Part shown: positions 53,351 to 63,400 of the stretch, one piece after another
How positions within the stretch are numbered: position 1 is the first letter of the stretch
Layout: every line of letters begins with the position of its first letter
NCBI RefSeq assembly: GCF_005233845.1
Contig: NZ_SZQL01000012.1
Location: 142,087 to 206,086, forward strand
From: Ilyomonas limi
GTDB lineage: Bacteria; Bacteroidota; Bacteroidia; Chitinophagales; Chitinophagaceae
Direction of reading: 5' to 3'
Length of the DNA stretch: 64,000 nt
Program-made: the position numbers and the translations under genes
Notes under the pieces: generated by a model
What the model was told of the DNA's origin: nothing
Seen by the model: only the letters and a program-made list of their open reading frames with translations
The model's database searches: none

Positions 53351-56300
53351 ATGAATATCTCTGAGCTATCTTTAAAACGACCCGTACTGGCAACAGTAAT
53401 GAACCTCGCCATCATCCTTTTTGGTGTGGTAGGGTTTACCTTTTTAGCCGTGCGCGATTACCCGGCTATTGATCCGCCCATCATTAATGTGCGTACCAAT
53501 TATACCGGCGCTAACCCTGATATTATTGAGAGCCAGATAACCGAGCCGATAGAAAAGCAGATTAACGGCATACCGGGCATTCGCACCATTACTTCTTCTT
53601 CCTCACAGGGCAGCAGCAACATTACCGTAGAGTTTAATCTTGGGGTAGATCTGGAAGCGGCAGCCAGTGATGTGCGTGATAAGGTAGGCCAGGCAGCACG
53701 CAACCTGCCACAGGATATTGATGCATCACCGATAATAACGAAAGCAGATGCCAACAGTGAATTTATACTGATACTGGCAGTACAAAGTCGCACCAAAAGC
53801 TTACTGGAGCTGAGCGATTATGCCGAAAATGTATTGCAGCAACAGTTGCAAACCATCAACCAGGTAAGTTCCATTATCATTTTTGGAGAAAAACGGTACG
53901 CCATGCGCATCTGGCTGCACCCTGATAAGATGAGTGCCTATGGTGTGGCTTTTAATGATATTCGCAATGCGCTGAACACTGAAAATATAGAATTGCCACC
54001 CGGCAAAATTTATGGTAATAATACCGAGCTGACCATACGCACATTGGGCAGGCTGACCACCGAGGAGCAATTCCGCGATTTGATTATTCACGAAGATAGC
54101 GCTGGTATTGTACGGCTGAACGATGTGGCACGCGTGGAAATTGGCCCGGAAGAGTTGGAGCAAAGCTGGAAATACAATGGTGTGAATGCAGTAGGCTTAG
54201 CCGTTATTCCGCAGCCCGGCGCCAACAATATTGCCATTGCCAACGAGTTCAATAAGCGCGTTGAAGAAATAAGAAAAGGAAACAAAACCGACATTGAATT
54301 TAATGTATTAATAGATAATACCCGCAATATCCGCCAGTCGCTAAGCGAAGTGGAAGAAACATTAATAATTTCGTTTGCGCTCGTGGTGCTCGTTATCTTC
54401 TTTTTCTTCCGCAACTGGCTTACAGCCATCCGCCCGTTAATAGACATTCCTATATCGCTGGTGGCTACTTTTTTTATTATGTATCTCGCAGGATTTTCTA
54501 TCAATGTGCTTACATTGTTAGGCATCGTGCTTGCAACTGGCTTGGTGGTGGACGATGGTATTGTGGTAACCGAAAATATCTTCCGCAAGTATGAGCAGGG
54601 CATGCCCATTCGCCAGGCGGCAGTAGAAGGTAGTAAAGAAATCTTTTTTGCCGTTATTTCCACTTCCATTACGCTGGCAGTGGTGTTTTTGCCAGTTATT
54701 TTCCTGGAAGGATTTGTAGGCAGGTTATTCCGCGAGTTTGGCGTAACACTCGCTGCTGCCGTGTTAATTTCCGCTTTTGTTTCTTTAACCATTACACCCG
54801 TGCTCAATGTTTATCTGACAGGTAAGAATGCAGGTCACGGTAAATTTTATCAAAAAACAGAGCCTTTTTTTACCGGCATGGAAAACGGTTACCAGCGGTT
54901 GTTGAGTAAGTTTTTAGGTGTACGTAAGGTGGCTTGGGTGATCATCGCTATTTGTGGCGTATTAATCTGGCTTATTTCCAGCACGCTTAAGAGCGAAATT
55001 GCGCCGCTGGAAGACCGCAGCAGCATCCGCTTGTCGGTGACGGCACCCGAAGGCACCAGTTATCCTGCTATGCAGGCTATAACTGATAGCATCAGCAATT
55101 ACCTGTACGATTCGGTACCAGAGCGGGATTTTGTATTTGCCCGCACCCCAACTGGGGCTACCAATGCGGCACAGCCGCGCATACAGTTGGTAGATCCTAC
55201 TGAGCGCAGCCGCAGCCAGGAAGAAATTGCAAATGATTTGCAGCGCAAACTCAGCAAGTTTAACGAGGCCCGCATTTTTGCCACACAGGAGCAAACTATT
55301 GCCGTAGGCTCCGGCTCGCGCGGTGGCTTACCGGTGCAGTTTATTTTGCAAAATCAGGATTTAAATAAACTCCGCGAAATTATCCCTAAATTTTTGGACG
55401 CCGCGCGTGATGATAAAACCTTTTCCAATGTAGATGTAAACCTGAAGTTTAACCGCCCCGAACTGGAAGTAACGGTTGACCGCATCAAAGTGCGCGACCT
55501 GGGTTTGTCCACTGCCGATGTAGTGGCTGCCATGCAAAGTGCATTCAGCGGTGGCCGGCTGGCGTATTTTGTAATGAATGGTTTTCAATACCAGGTGATA
55601 GCGCAGGTGGAAAGAGGCGACAGGAATACACCGGTGGATATCAAAGATTTGTATGTACGTAATAGTAGCGGCTACAATATTCCGTTGAGTGCGGTAGTGC
55701 ACCTGGAGGAAAGCAGCAGCCCGGCAACGTTGTACCATTACAACCGCTACAAGGCAGCTACTATTTCAGCATCTTTAGCCGAAGGTTATACTATTGGCGA
55801 TGGCATTAAAGCGATGCAGGCAATTGCCGATAAACAGCTCGATCCTTCTTATCAAACTTCGCTTAGCGGCCCATCGCGCGACTATGCCGAAAGTTCTTCC
55901 AACATCCTTTTTGCATTTGGACTGGCATTGATACTTATTTACCTTGTATTGGCTGCACAGTTTGAAAGCTTTATTGATCCGCTGGCCATCATGGTTACTG
56001 TACCGCTGGCATTGGCAGGCGCTATGCTCAGCCTTTGGATATTTGGACAAACGCTCAATATTTTCTCCGAAATAGGTATGATTATGTTGATTGGGCTGGT
56101 AACGAAGAATGGTATTTTGATAGTAGAATTTGCCAATCAAAAGCGGGAACAGGGTATGAGCAAACTGGAAGCAGTAACACATGCTGCTACGCAACGCCTT
56201 CGCCCGATATTGATGACAAGTCTGGCTACTTCGCTGGGTGCTTTGCCCATTGCATTGAGCCTGGGTGCTGCTGCTACCAGTCGTATGCCGCTGGGTATTG

Positions 56301-56413
56301 TAGTGGTGGGTGGCATCTTATTCTCTTTAATTCTTACCTTATTTGTAATACCGGCTGTTTATACCTTCTTGTCCAGCGGTCACAAATACAAGGCGGTGCG
56401 GATAGAGGAGTAA
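53351..56413 (+). CDS. RND efflux pump, HAE1 (AcrB-like) family
   Basis: A 1020-aa pump with twelve helices and two large periplasmic loops. The N-terminus (SELSLKRPVLATVMNLAIILFG) and the proton-relay residues are standard: GLVVDDGIVVTENI in helix 4 (Asp-Asp) and LVTKNGILIVEFAN in helix 10 (Lys). It exports hydrophobic compounds using the proton gradient, with the adaptor upstream. A TolC gene lies 1.8 kb downstream, past an unrelated membrane gene. Its stop codon is 3 bp before the R1 copy 3 arm. Confidence 0.96.
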   Translation: MNISELSLKRPVLATVMNLAIILFGVVGFTFLAVRDYPAIDPPIINVRTNYTGANPDIIESQITEPIEKQINGIPGIRTITSSSSQGSSNITVEFNLGVDLEAAASDVRDKVGQAARNLPQDIDASPIITKADANSEFILILAVQSRTKSLLELSDYAENVLQQQLQTINQVSSIIIFGEKRYAMRIWLHPDKMSAYGVAFNDIRNALNTENIELPPGKIYGNNTELTIRTLGRLTTEEQFRDLIIHEDSAGIVRLNDVARVEIGPEELEQSWKYNGVNAVGLAVIPQPGANNIAIANEFNKRVEEIRKGNKTDIEFNVLIDNTRNIRQSLSEVEETLIISFALVVLVIFFFFRNWLTAIRPLIDIPISLVATFFIMYLAGFSINVLTLLGIVLATGLVVDDGIVVTENIFRKYEQGMPIRQAAVEGSKEIFFAVISTSITLAVVFLPVIFLEGFVGRLFREFGVTLAAAVLISAFVSLTITPVLNVYLTGKNAGHGKFYQKTEPFFTGMENGYQRLLSKFLGVRKVAWVIIAICGVLIWLISSTLKSEIAPLEDRSSIRLSVTAPEGTSYPAMQAITDSISNYLYDSVPERDFVFARTPTGATNAAQPRIQLVDPTERSRSQEEIANDLQRKLSKFNEARIFATQEQTIAVGSGSRGGLPVQFILQNQDLNKLREIIPKFLDAARDDKTFSNVDVNLKFNRPELEVTVDRIKVRDLGLSTADVVAAMQSAFSGGRLAYFVMNGFQYQVIAQVERGDRNTPVDIKDLYVRNSSGYNIPLSAVVHLEESSSPATLYHYNRYKAATISASLAEGYTIGDGIKAMQAIADKQLDPSYQTSLSGPSRDYAESSSNILFAFGLALILIYLVLAAQFESFIDPLAIMVTVPLALAGAMLSLWIFGQTLNIFSEIGMIMLIGLVTKNGILIVEFANQKREQGMSKLEAVTHAATQRLRPILMTSLATSLGALPIALSLGAAATSRMPLGIVVVGGILFSLILTLFVIPAVYTFLSSGHKYKAVRIEE

Positions 56414-56416
56414 ATC

Positions 56417-56612
56417 ATCATTACGAGCGCAGCAATCTGTGTTATGCCATAAATCATTATTGATTGGATTAGCTGATGTCTTAATTGGGAGACATTAACC
56501 TGTCGGGTTCTTAAACTTGACAGGTTAGCTATTTGGATGGCTCATTTTGATTGTATTATCATCCACAAATTGCCTGTCTGCCTTTAGCCAAGCTTTGCTA
56601 CTGCTCGCAATG
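56417..56612. repeat. R1 inverted-repeat element, copy 3
   Basis: Left arm 56417-56441 (ATTACGAGCGCAGCAATCTG) and right arm ~56563-56612 bracket AAATCATTATTGA (56451-56463) and GGCTCATTTTGA (56539-56550), as in copy 1. Inside is a further palindrome near 56501-56527 (AACCTGTCGGGTTCTT... / ...AACTTGACAGGTT). The element starts 3 bp past the RND stop codon and could act as a 3'-end hairpin. Confidence 0.75.
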
Positions 56613-56741
56613 AAACATCTTTTTACACACTATACCATCAAAAATTAACCCCTCCCTTTTATAAATTAACATACAAGAAAACACCTCTCTTTTATTCCTT
56701 AAAACACATATCTTCATCGCTATAAACATTGTAGCTGCCAT

Positions 56742-57854
56742 ATGCAACCACTGCCACCGATAAAATCTGCTTATAACCGCCTGCTTTCGCTCGACTTTAT
56801 GCGTGGACTTATCATGGTATTGCTGGCGCTAGAAAGCACTGGGTTGTACGAGTATTTATCGCAGTGGAGTGAAGGTACTTTTGCAAATAGTGTGATGCAG
56901 CAGTTCTTTCATCATCCCTGGCATGGGTTGCACTTCTGGGATTTGGTGCAGCCAGCATTTATGTTTATGGCTGGCGTTGCAATGGCTTATTCATTGCACA
57001 AGCAAAAGCAGCTTGGCTTATCATGGTCGCAGTCTTTTACCAAAACGCTTCGCCGTTGCTGGTGGCTGTTTTTCTGGGGCGTATTCGATTATGCTGTTAC
57101 AAAGGAAGGTTTGAAGTTCTGGTTGTGGGATGTGCTTACACAATTGTCTTTTACTACGCTCGTTGCTTTTCTCATTTTTAATTGGTCATACACAGCGCAG
57201 GCACTTGTTTGTGTTGGCTTGCTATTGTTAACGGAAGGTTTGTATCGCTTTACACATGTACCCAATTTCGATCAACCGTTTACCAACCAGCACAACTTTG
57301 GCAATTATGTAGATCTGAAATTAATGAACTACATCAACCCCGATGGCTGGGTGGCTATCAATTGCATACCTACAGCTGTGCATACCATTGCCGGTGCTAT
57401 GGTGGGCAAAATGCTGTTGAGTAACAGGTCTAAAAAGTTGCAACCGATACTTATCAGTGCAGCTATTTGTTTGATAGCTGGTTTTGCGTTGGATTGGGCA
57501 AATATTACCCCCATCATCAAGCGTATTGCCACTACTTCATTTACACTGGCTTCGCTGGGGTGGGTGTTGCTGATACTCGCTGCCTGCTACTGGTGGATAG
57601 ATATTAAAGACCATCGTAAATACCTGACTTTCTTTTTAATCATTGGTACGAATTCCTTATTTATTTACCTGTTTTTCGAGATTGTAGGGCATCGCTGGTT
57701 TACGGAGTATATTACTTTTATCGTAACCCACCTTTTCGATTACCTGCACACACCGGAAATGTTAGGGCTTATCGTTGCAGCACTAACTGTTTTTGCGTTG
57801 GAATGGTCGCTGTGCTATTGGTTGTACCGCAAAAAGATTTTCTTTAAGTTATAG
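56742..57854 (+). CDS. HGSNAT-like (DUF5009/acyltransferase) membrane protein
   Basis: A 370-aa membrane protein with about ten helices, starting RLLSLDFMRGLIMVLLALESTG. The LDFMRG motif, HHPWHGLHFWDLVQPAFMFMAGVAM (~55-79, with a conserved HGLHFWD) and ten-helix layout match the heparan-alpha-glucosaminide N-acetyltransferase family. That family moves an acetyl group across the membrane to a sugar amine. The bacterial role is unknown and may concern surface glycans. It lies between the RND pump and TolC genes on the same strand. Confidence 0.84.
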   Translation: MQPLPPIKSAYNRLLSLDFMRGLIMVLLALESTGLYEYLSQWSEGTFANSVMQQFFHHPWHGLHFWDLVQPAFMFMAGVAMAYSLHKQKQLGLSWSQSFTKTLRRCWWLFFWGVFDYAVTKEGLKFWLWDVLTQLSFTTLVAFLIFNWSYTAQALVCVGLLLLTEGLYRFTHVPNFDQPFTNQHNFGNYVDLKLMNYINPDGWVAINCIPTAVHTIAGAMVGKMLLSNRSKKLQPILISAAICLIAGFALDWANITPIIKRIATTSFTLASLGWVLLILAACYWWIDIKDHRKYLTFFLIIGTNSLFIYLFFEIVGHRWFTEYITFIVTHLFDYLHTPEMLGLIVAALTVFALEWSLCYWLYRKKIFFKL

Positions 57855-57924
57855 GAATAGTTTGAACTAATATGGCACGAAGACAATAAGCGTATGTATA
57901 TTGAATAAATTAAATGTTTAGCAA

Positions 57925-57966
57925 GTGGGACACCTGCTGATAGTTCTCTAACGGGTGGTGTCTCAC
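57925..57966. repeat. R5 hairpin repeat, copy B
   Basis: GTGGGACACC lies opposite GGTGGTGTCTCACC, with 18 bases between. The right half is shared with copy A (34849-34893). Confidence 0.55.
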
Positions 57967-58101
57967 CATACGAAATGTAGCGATATGGTTTAAATATATT
58001 TAATTGACAAGGTAATAAGTTGCACAAAGGAATTGTTTAATTTTCCCCAACGGGAACTACAAAGGGATAAAAAAAGTAGCATCAAGTATTCTCTTATTCT
58101 C

Positions 58102-58138
58102 CTTCGTGCCCACTGTGCTTCCAGGTGGTTCAAAAAAA
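58102..58138. repeat. R2-like single arm
   Basis: CTTCGTGCCC...GGTGGTTCAAAA, a relative of the R2 right arm at 40330-40347, without an obvious partner arm nearby. Confidence 0.5.
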
Positions 58139-58241
58139 CTCACCTACAATTTTATCCTTTCAGCCTAATATTAGGAAGCATTAACACGCTACTATTTGCA
58201 ATAAATAATTAGCTTGCCACGCCCGCTTTAAGCACAAATAA

Positions 58242-59552
58242 ATGAAGCCACTCGTTTTCCTTTTTCTTTGTTGTTTTAATTATGTTTTTGCGCAGGATAC
58301 CTTATTGCAGTCGGCCTTGCAGTTGCAGGAGGCTGTCAATATTGCCTTGCAAAACAGTTACGATATTCAGCTTGCTAAAAATGATGTACGGATAAACACC
58401 ACCTATAATAATATAGGCGTTGCCGGCGGTTTGCCGGTAGTAAGCGGTGCAGTACAGGACCGGGAACAGGTAACCAGTCTTAACCAAAAATATTCTGATG
58501 CCACACGCAACGTAACCCGCAACAATGCCGCCTCCAACAACTTCAGTTCCAGCGTGGATGGTTCTTTTTTGTTGTATAATGGGATGCGGGTGAAAGCCAC
58601 CAAAAAACGGCTGGAAGAGCTGCAATCGCAAAGCGAAGAACGGCTTAATTCGCAGATACAAAACACCATTGCCGACATTATGATTAATTATTTTGATGTA
58701 GTGCGGCAGCAGAGTTATATTAAAACTATTGACCAGTCTATTACGGTTGCGCGGCAAAAACTGCTGATTATTGAAACTCAAAAGAGCGTTGGACTTGCTA
58801 ATAATGCCGATCTTTTTCAGGCACAGATTGACTTAAGTGCTTTGGAGCAAAGCAGGCAATCGCAGCAACTGGTAATAGACCAGACCAAAACAGAGTTGTT
58901 GCGCCTGATGAATCTGAACACCGACTCCACCATCGCCATTGCCGATACGATCATTGCGGATAATACCTTAACATTAGATGCTGTGCTGGAGCGTTTGCCG
59001 GCGAATGCCGATATTATTGCTGCACAACGGCAAGTAAGAATTAATGAATTGCTCACCAAAGAAACGGCGGCACAGCGCTATCCGTCTGTAACGGCTTCGG
59101 GCGGATATACGTATGGCCGCACTCAAAATGCAGCAGGCTTTACCTTATTAAACCAAAGCTACGGACCGTACCTGAGCCTGGGTGTGAGTATTCCTATTTA
59201 TAATGGTTCTGTTTACAGGCGGCAGCAGCGCGTGGCGGAGATTAATACACAAAGTGCCGATATACAACGGAGGGCATTGGAGCGGGATTATAAAGCCAGC
59301 ATTATCAAAAACTTCCAGGCATACATTACTTCTTTGCAACAGTTGGAGGCAGAGCGGCGTATTTTTGATACGGCGCAACAGCTCTTGAATATTGTAATAC
59401 AACGCTTTCAATTGCGGGTAAATACGATAGTAGAAGTGCGCGAAGCCGAGCAAAGTTTTCAGAATGAAGCTTTCCGGCTGGTGAACCTGAGCTTTGCTGC
59501 CAAAGCCGCAGAGATAGAGATGAAGCGGCTGGCAAATATTCTGGCATTTTAG
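58242..59552 (+). CDS. TolC-family outer membrane efflux protein
   Basis: A 436-aa outer-membrane channel. It has a signal peptide (ends FNYVFAQD, ~1-20) and two OEP repeats: the first from AVNIALQNSYDIQLAKND (~30-48) to ~215, the second from ERLPANADIIAAQRQVRINELL. Each carries the long alternating helices and short beta strands of the channel (SVDGSFLLYNGMRVKATKKRLEEL). It likely completes the RND system with the adaptor and pump 2-6 kb upstream, by function rather than one operon. A weak TTTTGC hairpin follows. Confidence 0.92.
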   Translation: MKPLVFLFLCCFNYVFAQDTLLQSALQLQEAVNIALQNSYDIQLAKNDVRINTTYNNIGVAGGLPVVSGAVQDREQVTSLNQKYSDATRNVTRNNAASNNFSSSVDGSFLLYNGMRVKATKKRLEELQSQSEERLNSQIQNTIADIMINYFDVVRQQSYIKTIDQSITVARQKLLIIETQKSVGLANNADLFQAQIDLSALEQSRQSQQLVIDQTKTELLRLMNLNTDSTIAIADTIIADNTLTLDAVLERLPANADIIAAQRQVRINELLTKETAAQRYPSVTASGGYTYGRTQNAAGFTLLNQSYGPYLSLGVSIPIYNGSVYRRQQRVAEINTQSADIQRRALERDYKASIIKNFQAYITSLQQLEAERRIFDTAQQLLNIVIQRFQLRVNTIVEVREAEQSFQNEAFRLVNLSFAAKAAEIEMKRLANILAF

Positions 59553-59664
59553 GGTGTTTTTTGCTTTTAAGCAAAAGAATCCTGCGGTAGGAACCCGTTT
59601 CGATAAAGAGCGTTTTTTTAATCATTATTGTTTATTGATTCTGAAGAACCATTTTAATCTCTTA

Positions 59665-59695
59665 CTTCGGGGTGCGCTGATCTGGCACCTCGAAG
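59665..59695. repeat. Hairpin in the TolC-Dabb spacer
   Basis: Stem CTTCGGGGTGC (59665-59675) with GCACCTCGAAG (59685-59695), one wobble pair, loop 9 nt. No T-run follows, so it is not an obvious terminator; its role is unknown. Confidence 0.45.
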
Positions 59696-59805
59696 AATGT
59701 GCTTCGTGCATAATAGCTGCATGTAGGCAATTGAAAGTTTATTATCATTCACTCACAAAAACTTTCCTCCCCACAATCTTGTATTTTCGCCTTATACTTG
59801 TAACC

Positions 59806-60210
59806 ATGAAAACGCGAAGAGCTTTCTTAACATCGGCAGCAGTACTGGGCGCAGCAGCAGTTGTATCTGCCAAACCATTTACCACCAACAAGAATATGAA
59901 ACAACCGTTAATTCATCATGCCATTTTCTGGCTTAAAAATCCAGGCTCTGTAGCAGACAGAGATAAACTGGTAGAAGGCGTAAAAACGCTATCAGGCATC
60001 AGCAAAATAAAACAACTGTATGTTGGCACCGTAGCCAATACTGAAAAGCGCGATGTAGTAGATCAATCGTGGGGCGTATCGGAAATTATGTTTTTCGATA
60101 ACCTCGAAGACCAGGCATCTTACCAGTCCGATCCCATCCATCAGTCATTCGTAAAAAATTACAGTCATCTCTGGGAAAAGGTAGTAGTGTATGATGCGCA
60201 GACAGTTTAG
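59806..60210 (+). CDS. Exported Dabb-family (stress-responsive A/B barrel) protein
   Basis: A protein of 134 aa from ATG 59806. A twin-Arg-like signal (KTRRAFLTSAAVLGAAAVVSA) is followed by a Dabb dimeric alpha/beta barrel domain: IHHAIFWLKNPGSVADRDKL (~35-54), MFFDNLEDQASYQSDPIHQSFV and the final LWEKVVVYD. Such domains bind small molecules or act as dimerising enzymes in polyketide-like or stress pathways. Export through Tat is inferred from RRAFL. The in-frame extension back to 59554 lacks any family match and was rejected. Confidence 0.86.
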   Translation: MKTRRAFLTSAAVLGAAAVVSAKPFTTNKNMKQPLIHHAIFWLKNPGSVADRDKLVEGVKTLSGISKIKQLYVGTVANTEKRDVVDQSWGVSEIMFFDNLEDQASYQSDPIHQSFVKNYSHLWEKVVVYDAQTV

Positions 60211-60275
60211 CGCTATGTGCTTTTAGCTGCGAGTAGAAAAACATACATTTTTCAACAAGAATCATAAGCATTCTC

Positions 60276-60311
60276 AAATAAAATGCGGGCACTTAGTCCC
60301 GCATTTTATTT
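60276..60311. terminator. Intrinsic terminator after the Dabb gene
   Basis: Perfect 14-bp stem (60276-60289 with 60298-60311, core AAAATGCGGG) with an 8-nt loop and flanking A/T runs. Confidence 0.87.
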
Positions 60312-60400
60312 TGATAGTAAGCCTTTATTTCACCATTAGCGGAGTGCAGTTACATAGGAAGGAGACGGCACATAATATGCTGTTCTTTGCTCCGCTGTGT

Positions 60401-60426
60401 CTTTTAGTGTCGCTGTGGTTCAAAAA
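60401..60426. repeat. R2-like single arm
   Basis: CTTTTAGTGTCGCTGTGGTT followed by CAAAAA resembles the R2 right arm. It lies just before the tricorn gene's stop codon. Confidence 0.5.
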
Positions 60427-60429
60427 CAC

Positions 60430-63400
60430 TTATCGTTTTTCAGGAGCCGGTTGCTTAGGTGCTGTATAGCCCTTGGTTTTAATTAAATTTTTTATCTCGG
60501 CAATGCCTTTTTCCAATTGCGGGTCTATACCTTTTGCCATCGCAGCAAGGTCTTCATCTACCATAATATCCGGGTCCACCCCATGACCTTCCTTAAACCA
60601 CGTGCCATTGGGATTATACATTCTAAAGGAAGGCGCTGTAATGCTGCCGCCATCAATCAAATCGGGCGTACCACTAATGCCAATCAGGCCGCCCCAGGTG
60701 CGGTTGCCAATAAGCGGACCTAAGCCTTTCTTTCTGAAATAATCCGGAAAAGCATCGCCGCCCGAACCACTCCAGCCATTAATCAGCATAACTTTGGGGC
60801 CAAAATTGGCATACGGCGGCCAAGGCCATGCTTCACCATCCCTGATTGCCCAATAAGCGAGCGGCGTACGGTCGAGCACTTCAATAAAGCGGTCGGGAAT
60901 TTGACCGCCATCATTAAAACGTTCATCAATAATCAGGGCTTTTTTATCCCATTGTGCATTAAACTGGCGGAGCAATTCCGTTTGTCCATCCACGCCGGTG
61001 CTCGGCACATATATATAGCCCGCCTCGCCATTAGTTTCCTGCTCTACTTTTTTGCGGCTGTTTTCTACCCAGTTCAAATAGCGCAGGCGGTATTCATCAT
61101 CCATTGTTTTTACTACCGCCGTTTTTGCCCCGGTAAAAGAGGGTGTATTGTTGTAAGTTAGCTCCACTGTTTTGTCGCCCAGTCCCTGGAAAGCTGCATA
61201 TGGCTCTTCGGCAGTGGTTAAAGGCTTTCCGTTTACTGCAAGGATATACATACCCTCTTTGATGTCAATGCCCGGTGCCTCTAATGCGGAGTGCACTTCG
61301 GCATCCCAAGGCGCACCTTTAAGTATCTTTTTTATTTTATAATACTGTCCATCTGCCTGCCAGTCTATGCCCAGGTAACCAACCGAAAGCTCTTTACTGT
61401 CTTCTATATCACCACCGCCTTTGTAGGTATGCGAAGCGTTCAGCTCGCCCAGCATTTCGCCCAATACAAAGTTTACTTCATCGCGTGTCATAGCGCTTTG
61501 CAGCATCTTGCCATAGCGTGCTTTCATTTCATTCCAATTAACGCCGTGCATGTTGGAATCATAAAAATAATCGCGCTCAATACGCCATGCATCATTAAAT
61601 ATTTGCTGCCATTCTTCCTTGGGATTGACGGTCATTTCCATTTCGTTCATGCGCAACAGCTTGTCCATTTTCTGATTTTCGGCAATCTTTAAAACGGCTA
61701 CATTACCCCTGCTTTGCACCAATACTTTTTCGCCATTGGCAGCCATAATATAACGGCCTACACCATCTGCAATTTTCTTTTCTTTCCGGTCTTCTATGTC
61801 ATAATAATTGAGCGAGGGCACTGCCTCTTCGCCAGCGCCTGTAAACGGATATTTTACATACAACAGTTTTCCTTTAGCGGAACTAAGGCCTGAATAATTG
61901 CCCCCGCTCAAAGGCAATAATTCCATGCGTTGTTCAAATCCATCAAAGTCAATGGTTATGTTTTTTGCAGAAGTTTCATCGCTCTTTGTATCACTCTTGT
62001 CTTTACTTTCTTTGCCTTTGGCGGCAGTGGCTTTTACTTCATTATCACTATCACTTTTCACTGCTACCGTATCGTTTTTGGGGTATAATAAAGAAGTGGT
62101 TTTTTTGTTTAAAGGAATGGCTGCGAGTTTGGTACTATTGGCATATACAAACGAATTATCAATATCGCTGTAATAAGCCTGAAACGCCTGATTGGTGAGC
62201 ACATACAGGTATTTACCTTCGATATCAAACACCGGATTAGCAGCAGTGTAAAAACCACTCGTTGCCTGATGCAGTTGCTTTTCATTATAGTCGTAAATAT
62301 ATATGGCGGTGTGATAATTTTCGAGGTCGCGGGAATAAGTAAGATAGCGGCTGTCGGGCGACCAGCTAACGGTAAAATTATCCAGGTTACCATGCGACAT
62401 GCGCAAACCTTTATCTACATTGGTTGTTGTGCCGGTGGTTACATCTACTACTTTTATCTGCATTGCTTTATCAATAAAAGCCACCTTTTTACTATCGGGC
62501 GACCACCATAATGCATAACGAAAACCGGGACCAAAGCCCGTTATTTTCTTTTCGCTGCCTTCTTTGCCGGGCTGCATTAGGTACAATTCGTATTCGCCAC
62601 TTTTATCGCTCCAGTAAGCAATTGTTTTACCATCGGGACTCCATGCCGGATAACGCTCGGCAGTGCCCGAACTTTGCGTAAGATTTTTTACAAAGCCCTC
62701 TGCTGCTGGTAGCGAAAATAAATCGCCTCTTGCTTCTACTACTACGCGGTTGCCATCGGGTGATATGCCTGCATAAGTAAAGTATTTTTTTACATTTTCA
62801 GTTTTCGGTTTGATGCTCGCTTCATCTGCTACTACATTCACTTTCACTTCTCCCGGCGTGCCGCCAGCCAATGGATACAGGTACAATTTTCCACCATTCT
62901 CAAACACAATTTCATCCGGGCCAAGTGATGGAAAATGAATGTCGTAATCGGTAAAATGGGTAAGCTGTTCAAAGGCTTTATCTGTGGTATTATAGCGCCA
63001 GAGATTCATGCGCAACTCCGGTCCGCGGTCGGAGATAAAGTAAATGTAGTTGCCACTCCACATTGGAAATTCGTAGCCGGCATCGCTGTTGAGCGAGATG
63101 TTTTCGGAAGTAGTGTCGGCAAAATTATAAATATGAATATCTGCCCGCCAGCCACCACGATAGCGCTTCCAGTTGCGCGTAGATTGAGAGCGAAAAACAA
63201 GCGCCATTTGTTTGCCATCGGGCGAATAAGAGCCAAACTCCGCATACGCAAACGGCATTTTGGATGCAGCGCCACCTGTATCGGCAATCGTATAAAACTG
63301 GTTGAACCGGGCCTTGCCACTTTCACGAAGAGAAGCAAAGTAAATATGCCTGCCATCGGGCGTCCAGTCCACCACACGGTCGGGATAGCCATGTTCTGTA

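Larger units (their letters stand above)
57855..58241. other. Repeat-rich intergenic region
   Basis: Carries R5 copy B (57925-57966) and an R2-like single arm (58102-58138). No ORF is supported. The repeats make it likely that TolC is transcribed from its own promoter rather than with the upstream genes. Confidence 0.45.

Noticed and set aside
58301..58781. 159-aa minus-strand open frame within the TolC gene
   Set aside because: It is antisense to a clear TolC family protein and has no recognisable motif.
59554..59805. In-frame extension of the Dabb gene
   Set aside because: The extra 84 residues lack any domain; the ATG at 59806 begins a clear twin-Arg-like signal peptide.
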